From contig CAJNDS010000553.1 in assembly GCA_905221605.1 (NCBI GenBank), forward strand, positions 66,501 through 114,906: a DNA stretch of 48,406 nucleotides, in the 5' to 3' direction. Both the position numbers and the translations under genes were made by a program. Source of the DNA: Symbiodinium natans (Eukaryota > Sar > Dinophyceae > Suessiales > Symbiodiniaceae). Below the pieces are notes generated by a model. The model worked only from the letters and a program-made list of their open reading frames with translations. It ran no database searches and was not told the DNA's origin. Each line of letters begins with the position of its first letter. Position 1 is the stretch's first letter. Below are positions 34,090-43,053 of the stretch, piece by piece.

Positions 34090-37000
34090 CCAGGAAATTC
34101 CTGAACTTTTAAATCTTTTTAATGTTTTAATAGTTTGAAAGGCTTTTTTAAAGTTGAAACTATTAAAACTATTAAAACTATTAAAACTATTAAAAAGGCT
34201 TCTTTTTAATAGTTTTAATAGTTTGGGAGGCTTTTTAAAAGTTGAAACGATTAAAACTATTAAAACTTTAAAAAGGAGAAGGCCTGGCCTGGAGATTCCT
34301 GAACTTTTAAAACTTTTAAAACTTTTAAAACTATTAAAACTATTAAAACTATTAAAACTATTAAAACTATTAAAAATGCTTCTTTTCAATAGTTTTAATA
34401 GTTTCGGCGGCTTTTTAAAAGTTCAAAAAACTAAAACTTTAAAAAGGAGAAGGCCTGGCCTGGAGATTCCTGAACTTTTAAAACTTTTAAAACTAGTAAA
34501 ACTATTAAAACTATTAAAACTATTAAAACTATTAAAAAGGCTTCTTTTTAATGGTTTTAATAGTTTGGGAGGCTTTTTAAAAGTTCAAACTATTAAAACT
34601 ATTAACACTATTAAAAGGAAGCCTTTTTAAAAGTTTTAATAGTTTTAATAGTTTTAATAGTTTTAATAGTTTTAATAGTTTTAAAAGTTTTAATAGTTTT
34701 AAAAGTTCAGGAATCTCCTGGCCAGGCCTTCTCTTTTTCAAATTTTTAATAGTTTGGGAGGCTTTTTAAAAGTTGAAACTATTAAAACTATTAAAACTAT
34801 TAAAACTATTAAAACTATAAAAGAGGCTTCTTTTTAATAGTTTTAATAGTTTGGGAGGCTTTTTAAAAGTTCAAACTATTAAAACTATTGAAACTTTAAA
34901 AAGGCAAAGGCCTGGCCTGGACATTCCCGAACTTTTAAAACTTTTAAAACTTTTAAAACTATTAAAACTATTAAAACAATTAAACTATTAAAACTATTTA
35001 AAACGATTAAAACTATTAAAAAGGCTTCTTTTTAATAGTTTTAATAGTTTGGGAGGCTTTTTAAAAGTTGAAACTATTAAAACTATTAAAACTTTAAAAA
35101 GGAGAAGGCCTGGCCTGGAGATTCCTGAACTTTTGAAACTTTTAAAACTATTAAAACTATTAAAACTATTAAAATTGCTTCTTTTTAATAGTTTCAATAG
35201 TTTGGGAGGCTTTTTAAAAGTTCAAACTATTAAAACTATTAAAACTTTAAAAAGGAGAAGGCCTGGCCTGGAGATTCCTGAACTTTTAAAACTTTTAAAA
35301 CTATTTAAACTTTTAAAACTATTAAAACTATTAAAACTATTAAAACTATTAAAAAGGCTTCTTTTTAATAGTTTTAATAGTTTGGGAGGCTTTTTAAAAG
35401 TTTAAACTATTAAAACTATTAAAACTATTAAAAGGCAGCCTGTTTAAAAGTTTTAATAGTTTTAATAGTTTTAAAAGTTTTAAAAGTTTTAATAGTTTTA
35501 AAAGTTCAGGAATCTCCTGGCCAGGCCTTCTCTTTTTTAAAGTTTTAATAGTTTGGAAGGCGTTTTAAAAGTTGAAACTATTAAAACTATTAAAAAGGCT
35601 TCTTTTTCATAGTTTTAATAGTTTGGGAGGCTTTTTAAAAGTTCAAACTATTAAAACTATTAAAACTTTAAAAAGGAGAAGGCCTGGCCTGGAGATTCCT
35701 GAACTTTTAAAACTATTAAAACTATTAAAACTATTAAAACTATTAAAACTATTAAAACTATTAAAACTATTAAAACTATTAAAACTATTAAAAAGGCTTC
35801 TTTTTCATAGTTTTAATAGTTTGGGAGGCTTTTTAAAAGTTCAAACTATTAAAACTATTAAAACAATTAAAAGGAAGCCTTTTTAAAAGTTTTAATAGTT
35901 TTAATAGTTTTAAAAGTTTTAATAGTTTTAATAGTTGCAAAAGTTCAGGAATCTCCTGGTCAGGCCTTCTCTTTTTAATGTTTCAATAGTTTGAAAGGCT
36001 TTTTTAAAGTTGAAACTATTAAAACTATTAAAACTATTAAAAAGGCTTTTTTTTAATAGTTTTAATAGTTTGGGAGGCTTTTTAAAAGTTGAAACTATTA
36101 AAACTATTAAAACTTTAAAAAGTAGAAAGCCTGGCCTGGAGATTCCTGAACTTTTAAAACTTTTAAACTATTAAAACTATTAAAACTATTAAAAATGCTT
36201 CATTTTAATAGTTTTAATAGTTTGGGCGGCTTTAAGTTCAAACTATTAAAACTATTGAAACTTTAAGAAGGAGAAGGCCTGGCCTGGAGATTCCTGAACT
36301 TTTAAAACTTTTAAACTATTAAAACTATTAAAACTATTAAAACTATTAAAAAGGCTTCTTATTAATAGTTTTAATAGTTTGAGAGGCTTTTTAAAAGTTC
36401 AAAATATTAAAACTATTAAAACTATTAAAAGGAAGCCTTTTTAAAAGTTTTAATAGTTTTAATCGTTTTAATAGTTTTAAAAGTTTTAATAGTTTTAAAA
36501 GTTCAGGAATCTCCTGGCCAGGCCTTCTCTTTTTTAAATTTCTAATAGTTTGGGAGGCTTTTTAAAAGTTGAAACTATTAAAACTATTAAAACTATTAAA
36601 AATGCTTCTTTTTAATAGTTTTAATAGTTCGGGAGGCTTTTTAAAAGTTCAAACTATTAAAACTATTAAAACTTTAAAAAGGAGAAGGCCTGGCCTGGAG
36701 ATTCCTGAACTTTTAAAACTTTTAAAACTATTAAAACTATTAAAACTATTAAAACTATTAAAACTATTAAAACTATTAAAAAGGCTTCTTTTTAATAGTT
36801 TTAATAGTTTGGGAGGCTTTTTAAAAGTTCAAACTATTAAAACTATTAAAACTATTAAAAGGAAGCCTTTTTAAAAGTTTTAATAGTTTTAATAGTTTTA
36901 ATAGTTTTAATAGTTTTAAAAGTTTTAATAGTTTTAAAAGTTCAGGAATCTCCTGGCCAGGCCTTCTCTTTGTAAAGTTTTAATAGTTCGGAAGGCTTTT

Positions 37001-37115
37001 TAAAAGTTGAAACTATTAAAACTATTAAAACTATTAAAAATGCTTCTTTTTAATAGTTTTAATAGTTTCGGAGGCTTTTTAAAAATTCAAACTATTAAAA
37101 CTATTAAAACTTTTA
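34090..37115. repeat. 10-bp repeat higher-order array with alternating orientation
   Basis: Arrays of TTTTAATAGT and its complement alternate. They are punctuated by AAGGCCTGGCCTGGAGATTC (nine forward, from 34275 to 36681) and its inverse GAATCTCCTGGCCAGGCCTT (five, from 34705 to 36940), and by GGCTTCTTTTTAATAG and GGGAGGCTTTTTAAAAG linkers. Lys/Leu-rich open frames are by-products. Confidence 0.97.
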
Positions 37116-37156
37116 ATACAGAAAGCAGCCATGTCAAATAGTACATAGAGGTTCCT

Positions 37157-37282
37157 CTTACATACATACATACATACGTACGTACGTACGTACGTACGTA
37201 CGTACGTACGTACGTACATACATACATACATACATATATGTGTGTGTGTGTATGTGCATATCTCTATATATATATATGTAAG
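37157..37282. repeat. (ACAT)n / (ACGT)n / (TG)n / (TA)n compound microsatellite
   Basis: Includes about 40 bases of perfect, self-complementary ACGT units (37176-37216). It marks the right edge of the telomere-free block. Confidence 0.95.
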
Positions 37283-37290
37283 TATACGCT

Positions 37291-37347
37291 TTCTGCATCT
37301 GCATCATCGCCAGCTTCGTTGTCACCGGCGCAGTCCTCCCCATCTGC
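37291..37347 (+). CDS. Possible exon encoding a membrane segment
   Basis: The frame reads FCICIIASFVVTGAVLPICP, a plausible transmembrane helix, and then meets a C homopolymer. Boundaries are unclear. Confidence 0.3.
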
Positions 37348-37374
37348 CCCCCCCCCCCCCTCTAGCTGTTAAAG

Positions 37375-37516
37375 GAAGCCGTTCCTTCAGGTGCACAAGA
37401 GCCCCGTGGACAGTGTGCCTTGGCAAGACATCTTTTTCGTGCAGCCCCAGCACGTGGATTTGGGATTTCACAGGCAGCCTTGTTTCCAGATGCTGGTCAC
37501 TTCTTGGGTACACTAA
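37375..37516 (+). CDS. Terminal coding exon, unknown protein
   Basis: A C14 tract and TCTAGCTGTTAAAG precede one base and 46 codons: KPFLQVHKSPVDSVPWQDIF, FVQPQHVDLGFHRQPCFQML, VTSWVH, then TAA. There is no ATG. Codon bias is good, and the composition is that of a folded protein rich in aromatic and His residues. Overlapping ATG frames on both strands are weaker. Confidence 0.55.
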
Positions 37517-37579
37517 CTATCGGGCCCTGTAGTTTAGGAACCCGGAATGGACCATAACTTAGAGAAGTGCCCACTGTAG

Positions 37580-37621
37580 ATACGTCGTTGGAGTGCTCCG
37601 GACCGTCAGCTGCTGCAGCAA
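37580..37621 (+). CDS. Candidate exon
   Basis: CCCACTGTAG then IRRWSAPDRQLLQQ, running into a CCCTAAA tract. Confidence 0.3.
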
Positions 37622-37667
37622 ACCCTAAACCCTAAACCCTAAACCCTAAACCCTAAACCCTAAACCC
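37621..37667 (-). repeat. Telomere-like tract, first one right of the block
   Basis: Six perfect CCCTAAA units. Confidence 0.95.
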
Positions 37668-37767
37668 GCTTGAGAGCTCGACGCATGTGGCACAGGCCCC
37701 TGGAATGTGGTCAGACTTGGTCGACAAGCCTGGAACAGTCGGATTCTGCTTCTGACTCAGCATCTGA

Positions 37768-37869
37768 CTTACTTCTCCAACAGCTGAGCTTTAAGCTTTT
37801 TGGGTTTCCGTATTTAGTAGGAATAATAAAGTTTAACGTTTCTTCTCCCTTGGTTATTGGAGAAGTAAG
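37768..37869. mobile_element. MITE-like family C, copy 2
   Basis: CTTACTTCTCCAACAG and GGTTATTGGAGAAGTAAG are inverted ends; the core TTTTTGGGTTTCCGTATTTA matches the copies at 6536 and 47979. Confidence 0.65.
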
Positions 37870-38132
37870 CTGAGGTTGCATACCGTAGTCACTGGTCTTC
37901 GTGGACATTCGGGCCTTGTGCGTTAGGGTCGTGGCATAGAGGATCTTGCTACACTGCTACGCCGCAGGCCTTGTTTTTGCCAACGGAAATCTTTGGCAGA
38001 GATTGGCTCCAGGCTCATTGCAGGGTCTCAAATCTGATTCTGTGTAATTATGGGGATTTGTGTGAATTCGTGGTTCGTTTCGGCTATATACGTGGACCCA
38101 GAAGGGACCTGCATTTTGGAAGTGCCGTCTGA
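37869..38132 (+). CDS. Long open exon, unknown protein
   Basis: Beginning at the right edge of a family C element, the frame is open for 87 codons to TGA (38130-38132). It has no ATG. The best part reads ALFLPTEIFGRDWLQAHCRV, SNLILCNYGDLCEFVVRFGY, IRGPRRDLHFGSAV. A CGCCGCAG before ALFLP may be the true acceptor (37963). A - strand frame overlaps. Confidence 0.5.
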   Translation, partial: AEVAYRSHWSSWTFGPCALGSWHRGSCYTATPQALFLPTEIFGRDWLQAHCRVSNLILCNYGDLCEFVVRFGYIRGPRRDLHFGSAV

Positions 38133-38378
38133 ACCCTAAGCGCGCAAGGCGGGGGAACGACAACCCTAAACCGTACAGTAAACACTACACCCCTCAACCC
38201 TCAACCCTGGTAACAGTAGGGTTTAGGGTTTTTGGGTTTAGGGTTTAGGCTCCTAAACCCTAAGTCCTAAACCCTAAATCATCTACTAGTTGGGCTAGGC
38301 TACTCTCTTCCTGGGGGCCAACTGTTTAGGGTTTAAGGTTAATGAACCCTAAAACTGGGGTCATATACCAAAACTATT

Positions 38379-38519
38379 ATGAGAGGTCGGAGGTCTAGTC
38401 GCCTGAGTCGGGGCCCCCCCGGGAGAGCTTCAAACCTTGTTTGTGATTCTTCAGCTTTTGGTGATCTCGTGGCGGGCTTGGATGAGTGTGTTTCTGTGGG
38501 CCAGCGGTGCCGGTCCTAA
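38379..38519 (+). CDS. Candidate terminal exon or short gene
   Basis: A 46-codon frame from an ATG ends at TAA (38517-38519). The 3' half, after GTGATTCTTCAG, reads FGDLVAGLDECVSVGQRCRS and has the clearest codon bias. The stop lies at the edge of a CCCTAAA tract. Confidence 0.4.
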   Translation: MRGRRSSRLSRGPPGRASNLVCDSSAFGDLVAGLDECVSVGQRCRS

Positions 38520-38542
38520 ACCCTAAACCCTAAACCCTAAAC

Positions 38543-38615
38543 CTTCGGCGGCACTGTTGGCCCTGCTGGAGGTGCTTGCTCGGCTGCCTTCGGTGGCTGC
38601 ATTGCTTTGTCATAG
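38543..38615 (-). CDS. Candidate - strand exon, Pro/Ala-rich
   Basis: Read on the - strand: YDKAMQPPKAAEQAPPAGPT then VPPK, ending AAG/GTTTAG, where the tract (CCCTAAA on +) begins. The + strand is also open and Gly/Ala-rich. The - strand is favoured because a similar Pro/Gln-rich exon lies at 38700. Confidence 0.4.
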
Positions 38616-38699
38616 TTGGGTACTATCTTACATTTGTAAGGGTACTTAAACCCAATAAGGAATAAAACATCAAATTTGTCATATTATCCCAACCATGAA

Positions 38700-38843
38700 C
38701 TAGATTGCTGGCCGTGCTGGCTGTCCCTGTGGTTGAAGCGTTGGCGGCACCATTGCTGGCCTTGCGGGCTGTACCTCTGTGACTTGTTGTGGTATGTTTC
38801 GGTTGTATTTGCCCATCCTTTGGGGTACGAAGTTTTTGCGGTA
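38700..38843 (-). CDS. Candidate - strand exon, Pro/Gln-rich
   Basis: After TTGTTCGCATCAG on the - strand the frame reads YRKNFVPQRMGKYNRNIPQQ, VTEVQPARPAMVPPTLQPQG, QPARPAI and stops. The low-complexity Pro/Gln tail is similar in character to 38543. The + strand frames here are Trp/Cys-rich shadows. Confidence 0.45.
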   Translation of the reverse strand, partial: YRKNFVPQRMGKYNRNIPQQVTEVQPARPAMVPPTLQPQGQPARPAI

Positions 38844-39087
38844 CTGATGCGAACAACCGTGAAGGCTAGTACAGCTGGAAGTCGCCATTTGTAGCAATCT
38901 CCCCGCGAATAGAAGTGAGTATTGCCCTGCAGTACCGTCAGCTACGCGACCCGTTTACATACATATACATACATATGCCTTATACAGTCCCAAACCCTGA
39001 ACCCTTCCCTGGTCGGTCTTTCTCACCCCTCACCCCAAGTGGTCCTCATGTGGTACATAGAGTGCGGCTCCCCCCCAAATTTAAACT

Positions 39088-39183
39088 CAGTAGGCCCTTG
39101 GGACATTTTACATTTTTCCTTATTGGTTTAAGAGGATCATATTCAGGAAGATTTTTCAGAGGGTCTTACGGGCCATCCCAGTA
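39088..39183 (+). repeat. Dispersed family D, copy 3
   Basis: TAGGCCCTTGGGACATTTTA, TTTAAGAGGATCATATTCAG and GGGTCTTACGGGCCATCC. Confidence 0.85.
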
Positions 39184-39282
39184 AACTCAGATTGAGAGGG
39201 AGCTGTCCAATGCTGGTTGTCTGGAAGTATTCCAGCAACACCTGCCCGAAGTTTTGAACACTTGCCCAACATCCCAGCACGG

Positions 39283-39470
39283 CTGCAGGGTTTAGGGTTT
39301 AGGGTTGAGGGTTTAGGGTTTAGGGTTTAGGGTTTGGGGTTTAGGGTAGTTACATGCTCCCTGAATATGGCCCCTTTACCTTCCCTACAGTGTTCTGAAG
39401 GATGGGTTTTTGGGTTGAAGAGTTCCCCTCTTAAGGGCCCATACTAGGGGACCATGCAACTGCCCTGAGA
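39283..39470 (+). mobile_element. Telomere-like tract joined to dispersed family B
   Basis: A TTTAGGG tract (39290-39345) abuts TAGTTACATGCTCCCTGAAT, and the element ends ACTAGGGGACCATGCAACTG. Confidence 0.6.
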
Positions 39471-39584
39471 CACCTTAAACCCAAACACTAAATCCTAAAC
39501 CCTAAACCCCAAACCTTCAAACCCTAAACCCCAAACCCTAAACCCCAAACCCTCAAACCCCAAACCCTAAACCCTACACCCCTT

Positions 39585-39695
39585 GCGCGGGCCGAGGCGT
39601 TGAAGCCCGACGTCGCCTTGAAGTTGGGTTCCGGGGCTTGCCAGCTGCAGCCGCGCACCCATCTTGCTTCCCAAAAGCCCAATGTCGCTGAAAGG
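39585..39695 (+). CDS. Coding exon, unknown protein
   Basis: Between a CCCTAAA/CCCCAAA tract and a TTTAGGG tract the frame reads ARAEALKPDVALKLGSGACQ, LQPRTHLASQKPNVAER, ending AGG/GTTTAG in phase 0. Third positions are overwhelmingly G/C. The acceptor may be GCCGAG (39596). Other frames on both strands are open but less biased. Confidence 0.5.
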
Positions 39696-39800
39696 GTTTA
39701 GGGTTTAGGGTTTAGGGTTTAGGGTTTAGGGTTTAGGGTTTAGGGTTTAGGGTTTAGGGTTTAGGGTTAGGGTTTAAGGTTTAGGGTTTAGGGTTTAAAG
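39696..39800 (+). repeat. Telomere-like tract
   Basis: About 14 TTTAGGG units, starting as the exon's donor. Confidence 0.95.
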
Positions 39801-40246
39801 GTTTAAAAGGCTTACAGGAGCCCAATGTCCCCCTAAATTTAAGGAATGGTTTTAGGGTGTCAGGGGTTTAGGGCTTAGCTCAAGGCCCCAGTTGATTTGG
39901 GAATGTATAGGGTTTAGGGCTTTCGGGGTCTACAGTTTTTGAGGGCTTACGACTTTAATGGAGGGATATGCCAAAAAACGTCTTAAATCACAATAGGGAT
40001 CTTTATATGACTTATAAGGCATGTTCCTTAGACAAGGGGCATTGGGCTCTCTGGCTCTTTGATCCATTATACCCTTGACAGGGTTTTTTTGGCCCCACAG
40101 CTTCCAACCCCCCCTGAACCCTAACCCAAAACTCAAGGTTTAGGGTTTAGGGTTTAGCGTTTAGAAAAACCCCAAACACCAAACCACAAGACTGGTGGCA
40201 AAAAGCCCTGAACCACTCAACCCTACATGCCATGCCCCTGGCACAG

Positions 40247-40341
40247 AGCCCGGCTCTGCGATTTCTTCTGGGGAGGATCTTATAGTTGGGCCTTGCCCCG
40301 CAAATTTCAGCCCCGCTCCTGAAATACCAACTTGGTTGAGG
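40247..40341 (+). CDS. Exon, gene chain 40247-40552
   Basis: CCCCTGGCACAG, two bases, then PGSAISSGEDLIVGPCPANF and SPAPEIPTWLR, ending AGG/GTTTAG in phase 0. Strong codon bias. Joins in phase to the exon at 40367 across a 25-nt tract. Confidence 0.6.
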
Positions 40342-40366
40342 GTTTAGGGTTTAGGGTTTTAGGCAG
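40342..40366 (+). repeat. 25-nt telomere-like intron candidate
   Basis: GTTTAGGGTTTAGGGTTTTA plus GGCAG: three repeat units ending in CAG. Contains an in-frame TAG if retained. Confidence 0.6.
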
Positions 40367-40552
40367 ACATCACTCTTTGTAGCTTTTCGTGCGGCAGTGG
40401 TCAGTGTTTTTGCCATAGGGGCACAGTTACAATTCTGGGCAGTGGCTGCAAAGCGCTTTATGGTTTTCAGGGTGACTAGTGAGGACTCGCGCGCGAACTT
40501 GCCGGTTCAAGGCCAGGGAACCCCATGGAAAGATTCCATCTGCCCACCCTAA
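40367..40552 (+). CDS. Exon with a predicted membrane helix, gene chain 40247-40552
   Basis: In phase 0 the frame reads TSLFVAFRAAVVSVFAIGAQ, LQFWAVAAKRFMVFRVTSED, SRANLPVQGQGTPWKDSICP. The first 35 residues form one or two hydrophobic helices with flanking Arg/Lys. The TAA at 40550 lies in a CCCTAAA pair; the same frame resumes directly after it (40562). Confidence 0.6.
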   Translation, partial: TSLFVAFRAAVVSVFAIGAQLQFWAVAAKRFMVFRVTSEDSRANLPVQGQGTPWKDSICPP

Positions 40553-40561
40553 ACCCTAAAC

Positions 40562-40675
40562 CCACATGGTGAAATAGACCCCCCTGGCTATGTCAACAAC
40601 TCGTCGCATACAGAGATCCACCCCCCAACTTTCTACAACATGAGCAGTATCCCTAAACCCGAAGCTTCCCTATAA
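40562..40675 (+). CDS. Continuation of the 40367 frame after a CCCTAAA interruption
   Basis: The same frame, open after 18 bases containing two CCCTAAA units, reads PHGEIDPPGYVNNSSHTEIH, PPTFYNMSSI and then runs into another unit and stops. A GC-AG intron (GCCCAC...AAATAG) would keep the phase; otherwise the insertion truncates the protein. Confidence 0.4.
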   Translation, partial: PHGEIDPPGYVNNSSHTEIHPPTFYNMSSIPKPEASL

Positions 40676-41189
40676 GATCGAAACTCTGGCCCTTAGGCCC
40701 CAACTCTACAAACTTCTCACCGTATACCTGGTACACTTTTACGTACCCTGAGGGCTTAGGGTTCAGGGTTTAGGGTTTATAGACTTCACAATACCAGCTA
40801 AGGAACGTACCTCAAGAGACTTCTCAGCAAGTCCAAGACCCCTGTGAATCATATAAGGTTCCCTAAATTGGGTCCTTTTTTGGTTTAGGGTTTAGGGTTT
40901 AGGGTTTAGGGTGCCGCCTTATGATGGGTACCCCAAAGGGACCCTATTTCGAGAACTGCCCATACAAGCTTCCCGATTATCATTTCAGGACTCCTTAAAA
41001 AAAGGGGCATTGGGCTCTTTGGGTACCAACTAAGGAATGCACCCAATCTCTTAACTTAGACTGCATAGGTATCCTGTTTCCCTGAACCTTATTGGGATTT
41101 AAGAGCCCTAAGCCCTAAGCCCTAAGCCCTAAACCCTAAACCCTAAACCCTAAACCGCCGACATTCTCTCCCTGTAATGTGTAGCAAGT

Positions 41190-41247
41190 CTACGGCGCTT
41201 TCGGGGGGCCATGGTGCGGAGGTGCCGGCAGCTGGGCTTATTGGGGG
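41190..41247 (+). CDS. Candidate exon
   Basis: CTGTAATGTGTAG, then KSTALSGGHGAEVPAAGLIG before a TTTAGGG tract. Two other frames are open. Confidence 0.3.
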
Positions 41248-41458
41248 TTTAGGGTTTAGGGTTTAGGGTTTAGGGTTTAGGGTTTAGGGCTGCTGGGCTT
41301 ATAGGGCTCAGGATCATGCGAGGGTTCTTAGGGGCTCTGAGGGGTTCTTCGGGTTAGGGTTAGGGTTGAGGTTTAGGGCTTAGGGTTTAGGGTTTAGGGT
41401 TAGGGTGTAGGGTTTAGGGTTTAGGGTTTAGGTCTAGGGTTTAGGGTTTATTGTTTAG

Positions 41459-41550
41459 GGTCTCCACGTCATGTTGAGAGAGGGCCTGAGAAGAAGGATC
41501 CAAGTGACTGCGTGCGAGGCGAGTTGACCATAGATAGAGCAACTTCCGCC
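41459..41550 (+). CDS. Candidate exon
   Basis: GTTTAG, two bases, then SPRHVERGPEKKDPSDCVRG and ELTIDRATSA before a CCCTAAA unit. The other frames stop early. Confidence 0.45.
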
Positions 41551-41620
41551 CCTAAACCCTAAATCCTGGCCCCATCTACATCTGCTTGTCTTCACACTCG
41601 CCCGAGCATCACCTTTTCAG

Positions 41621-41651
41621 CTCAACCAGACGCAACTTTCAGCCTGCTAGG
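41621..41651 (+). CDS. Small exon, gene chain 41621-42137
   Basis: A long pyrimidine-rich run ending ATCACCTTTTCAG precedes two bases and QPDATFSLL plus two bases, with a GTTTAG donor. Its phase-2 end matches 41784. Confidence 0.4.
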
Positions 41652-41755
41652 GTTTAGGGTTTAGGGTTTAGGGTTTAGGGTTTAGGGTTTAGGGTTTAGG
41701 GGTTAGGGTTTAGGGTTTAGGGTTTAGGGTTTAGGGTTTAGGGTTTAGGGTTAGG
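41652..41755 (+). repeat. Telomere-like tract in intron
   Basis: About 15 TTTAGGG units; the intron ends further on at CCTGCACCAG. Confidence 0.95.
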
Positions 41756-41783
41756 AAGTTCATTAAATCGCACCCTGCACCAG

Positions 41784-41843
41784 CATGAGGCACAGCAGAT
41801 CTGGCCTGTCGCATGCTGTGCTGGCGGCGGCGCTGGCCGCTTC
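41784..41843 (+). CDS. Exon with hydrophobic Ala-rich helix, gene chain 41621-42137
   Basis: One base, then MRHSRSGLSHAVLAAALAA plus two bases, ending at GTGAGC, a consensus donor. The ATG could be a start, giving a signal-anchor-like N-terminus. Another frame is also open. Phase 2 matches the exon at 41981. Confidence 0.5.
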
Positions 41844-41980
41844 GTGAGCACAAAATTTCCTGCAACAAGTTTTCATGCCCAAGGCCCTCAACTTTAAGGG
41901 ATGCTACTGGGGTTTAGGGTTTAGGGTTTCGGGTTTAGGGTTTAGGGTTTAGGGTTTAGGGTTAGGGTTTAGGGTTTAAG

Positions 41981-42137
41981 GCTCCTGCTCAAGATCCATC
42001 ACCCAAACTTTTGCGTGCTGCAAACGGACGTCCGAATTCGAAAAGCCTCCTGCCGCCGCTACTGGGTAAGAGAAGCCACCTACCTGAACCTTCAAGGTGC
42101 CGCCAGCAAGGATGGCCTCCAACCCCACATACTTTAA
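41981..42137 (+). CDS. Terminal exon, gene chain 41621-42137
   Basis: GGGTTTAAG, one base completing a Ser codon, then LLLKIHHPNFCVLQTDVRIR, KASCRRYWVREATYLNLQGA, ASKDGLQPHIL and TAA (42135-42137). The 51 codons are open and well biased. The start continues the hydrophobic helix of the previous exon, which supports the join. Confidence 0.6.
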
Positions 42138-42149
42138 GGGATTCTAGCA

Positions 42150-42258
42150 GGGTTTAGGGTTTAGGGTTTAGGGTTTAGGGTGTAGGGGTTAGGGTTTAGG
42201 GTTTAGGGTTTAGGGCTTAGGGTTTAGGGTTTAGGGTTTAGGGTTTAGGGTTTAGGGC
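42150..42258 (+). repeat. Telomere-like tract
   Basis: About 15 TTTAGGG units with one TGTAGGG and one CTTAGGG. Confidence 0.95.
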
Positions 42259-42419
42259 TCTGGGACTCTACCTCAGACCCCTAAGGTTGTATGCTTGGGT
42301 TTGGGGACCCCCTTTTTTTCCGATCCTCTAAGGGCACACAAGGGCCGTGTTCGGAGGATTTTAAGGGACGCCCATAGAAGGTACATCCTTAGAGGCCCAA
42401 GTTTGACTCCAACTTGAAC

Positions 42420-42603
42420 TCTGAGGGCAATCACCTGGTCCCTCTAGATGGTCCCTTGGCTCAGGGTTTAGGGTTTAGGGTTTAGGGTTTAGGGTTTAGG
42501 GTTTAGGGTTCTGAAGTATGGGCCCTTGGGTGTTATAGGGTATATGAGGGGTATATCAGGTGTTCACCAAATCATGGGCCCATGTTGAGTGACCATGAAA
42601 CCA
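42420..42603 (+). mobile_element. Dispersed family B, copy with internal telomere-like tract
   Basis: CACCTGGTCCCTCTAGATGG, then a TTTAGGG tract (42463-42508), then CTGAAGTATGGGCCCTTGGG and the terminal GGGCCCATGTTGAGTGACCA. The tract is at nearly the same internal place as in the copy at 19875. Confidence 0.65.
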
Positions 42604-42861
42604 TCCTAAGCACAGAGTATTATGTGTTAAGGGTAGGCTGTCTACCCCAACCTCTAAAAGAAGATCCCTATAGCACTCATGCGAGAGTCATGTCTTATGT
42701 GCGATGCATGTGTTTTCCTATCTTTTCTATGAGCAAGTATGCAGGGATTTTGGGTTTAGGCATTTAGGGCAAGCTTTGAAGTAGTTCAAAGTGTTTTAGC
42801 ATGACTGAGGGCAGGGAAAATGCATGCATCAACTCCCTAGCTCCCGATCCTCGTTGAGCAG
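42604..42861. other. Spacer, no supported exon
   Basis: A 61-codon ATG frame (42582-42767) shows no codon bias. Confidence 0.4.
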
Positions 42862-42921
42862 GTGCCAGCCTTCCTCATGTCGGTTCCGCGGGCGTTGCAG
42901 CCTGGGCCGCATGAGACCCCC
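42862..42921 (+). CDS. Candidate exon abutting a MITE
   Basis: TCGTTGAGCAG then VPAFLMSVPRALQPGPHETP, interrupted at TA 42922 by MITE family A. Strong codon bias. Confidence 0.4.
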
Positions 42922-43053
42922 TACTTGGAGGTTCATGGCACTTAGGAACTACTTATACCTGTACTTATAACCCACTTACAAGCCCCTTAAGTGCCCGAAT
43001 ATGGTTATAAGGACAGTTATAATTGGTTAGGAAGTACCATGAACCTCCAAGTA
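42922..43053. mobile_element. MITE family A, copy 4
   Basis: TA-flanked, ends CTTGGAGGTTCATGGCACTT and AAGTACCATGAACCTCCAAG. The right flank is AAACCCTAAG, as in the copy at 11376. Confidence 0.9.

Noticed and set aside
34154-36874. Lys/Leu/Phe/Asn-rich frames
   Set aside because: By-products of the 10-bp TTTTAATAGT repeat in both orientations.
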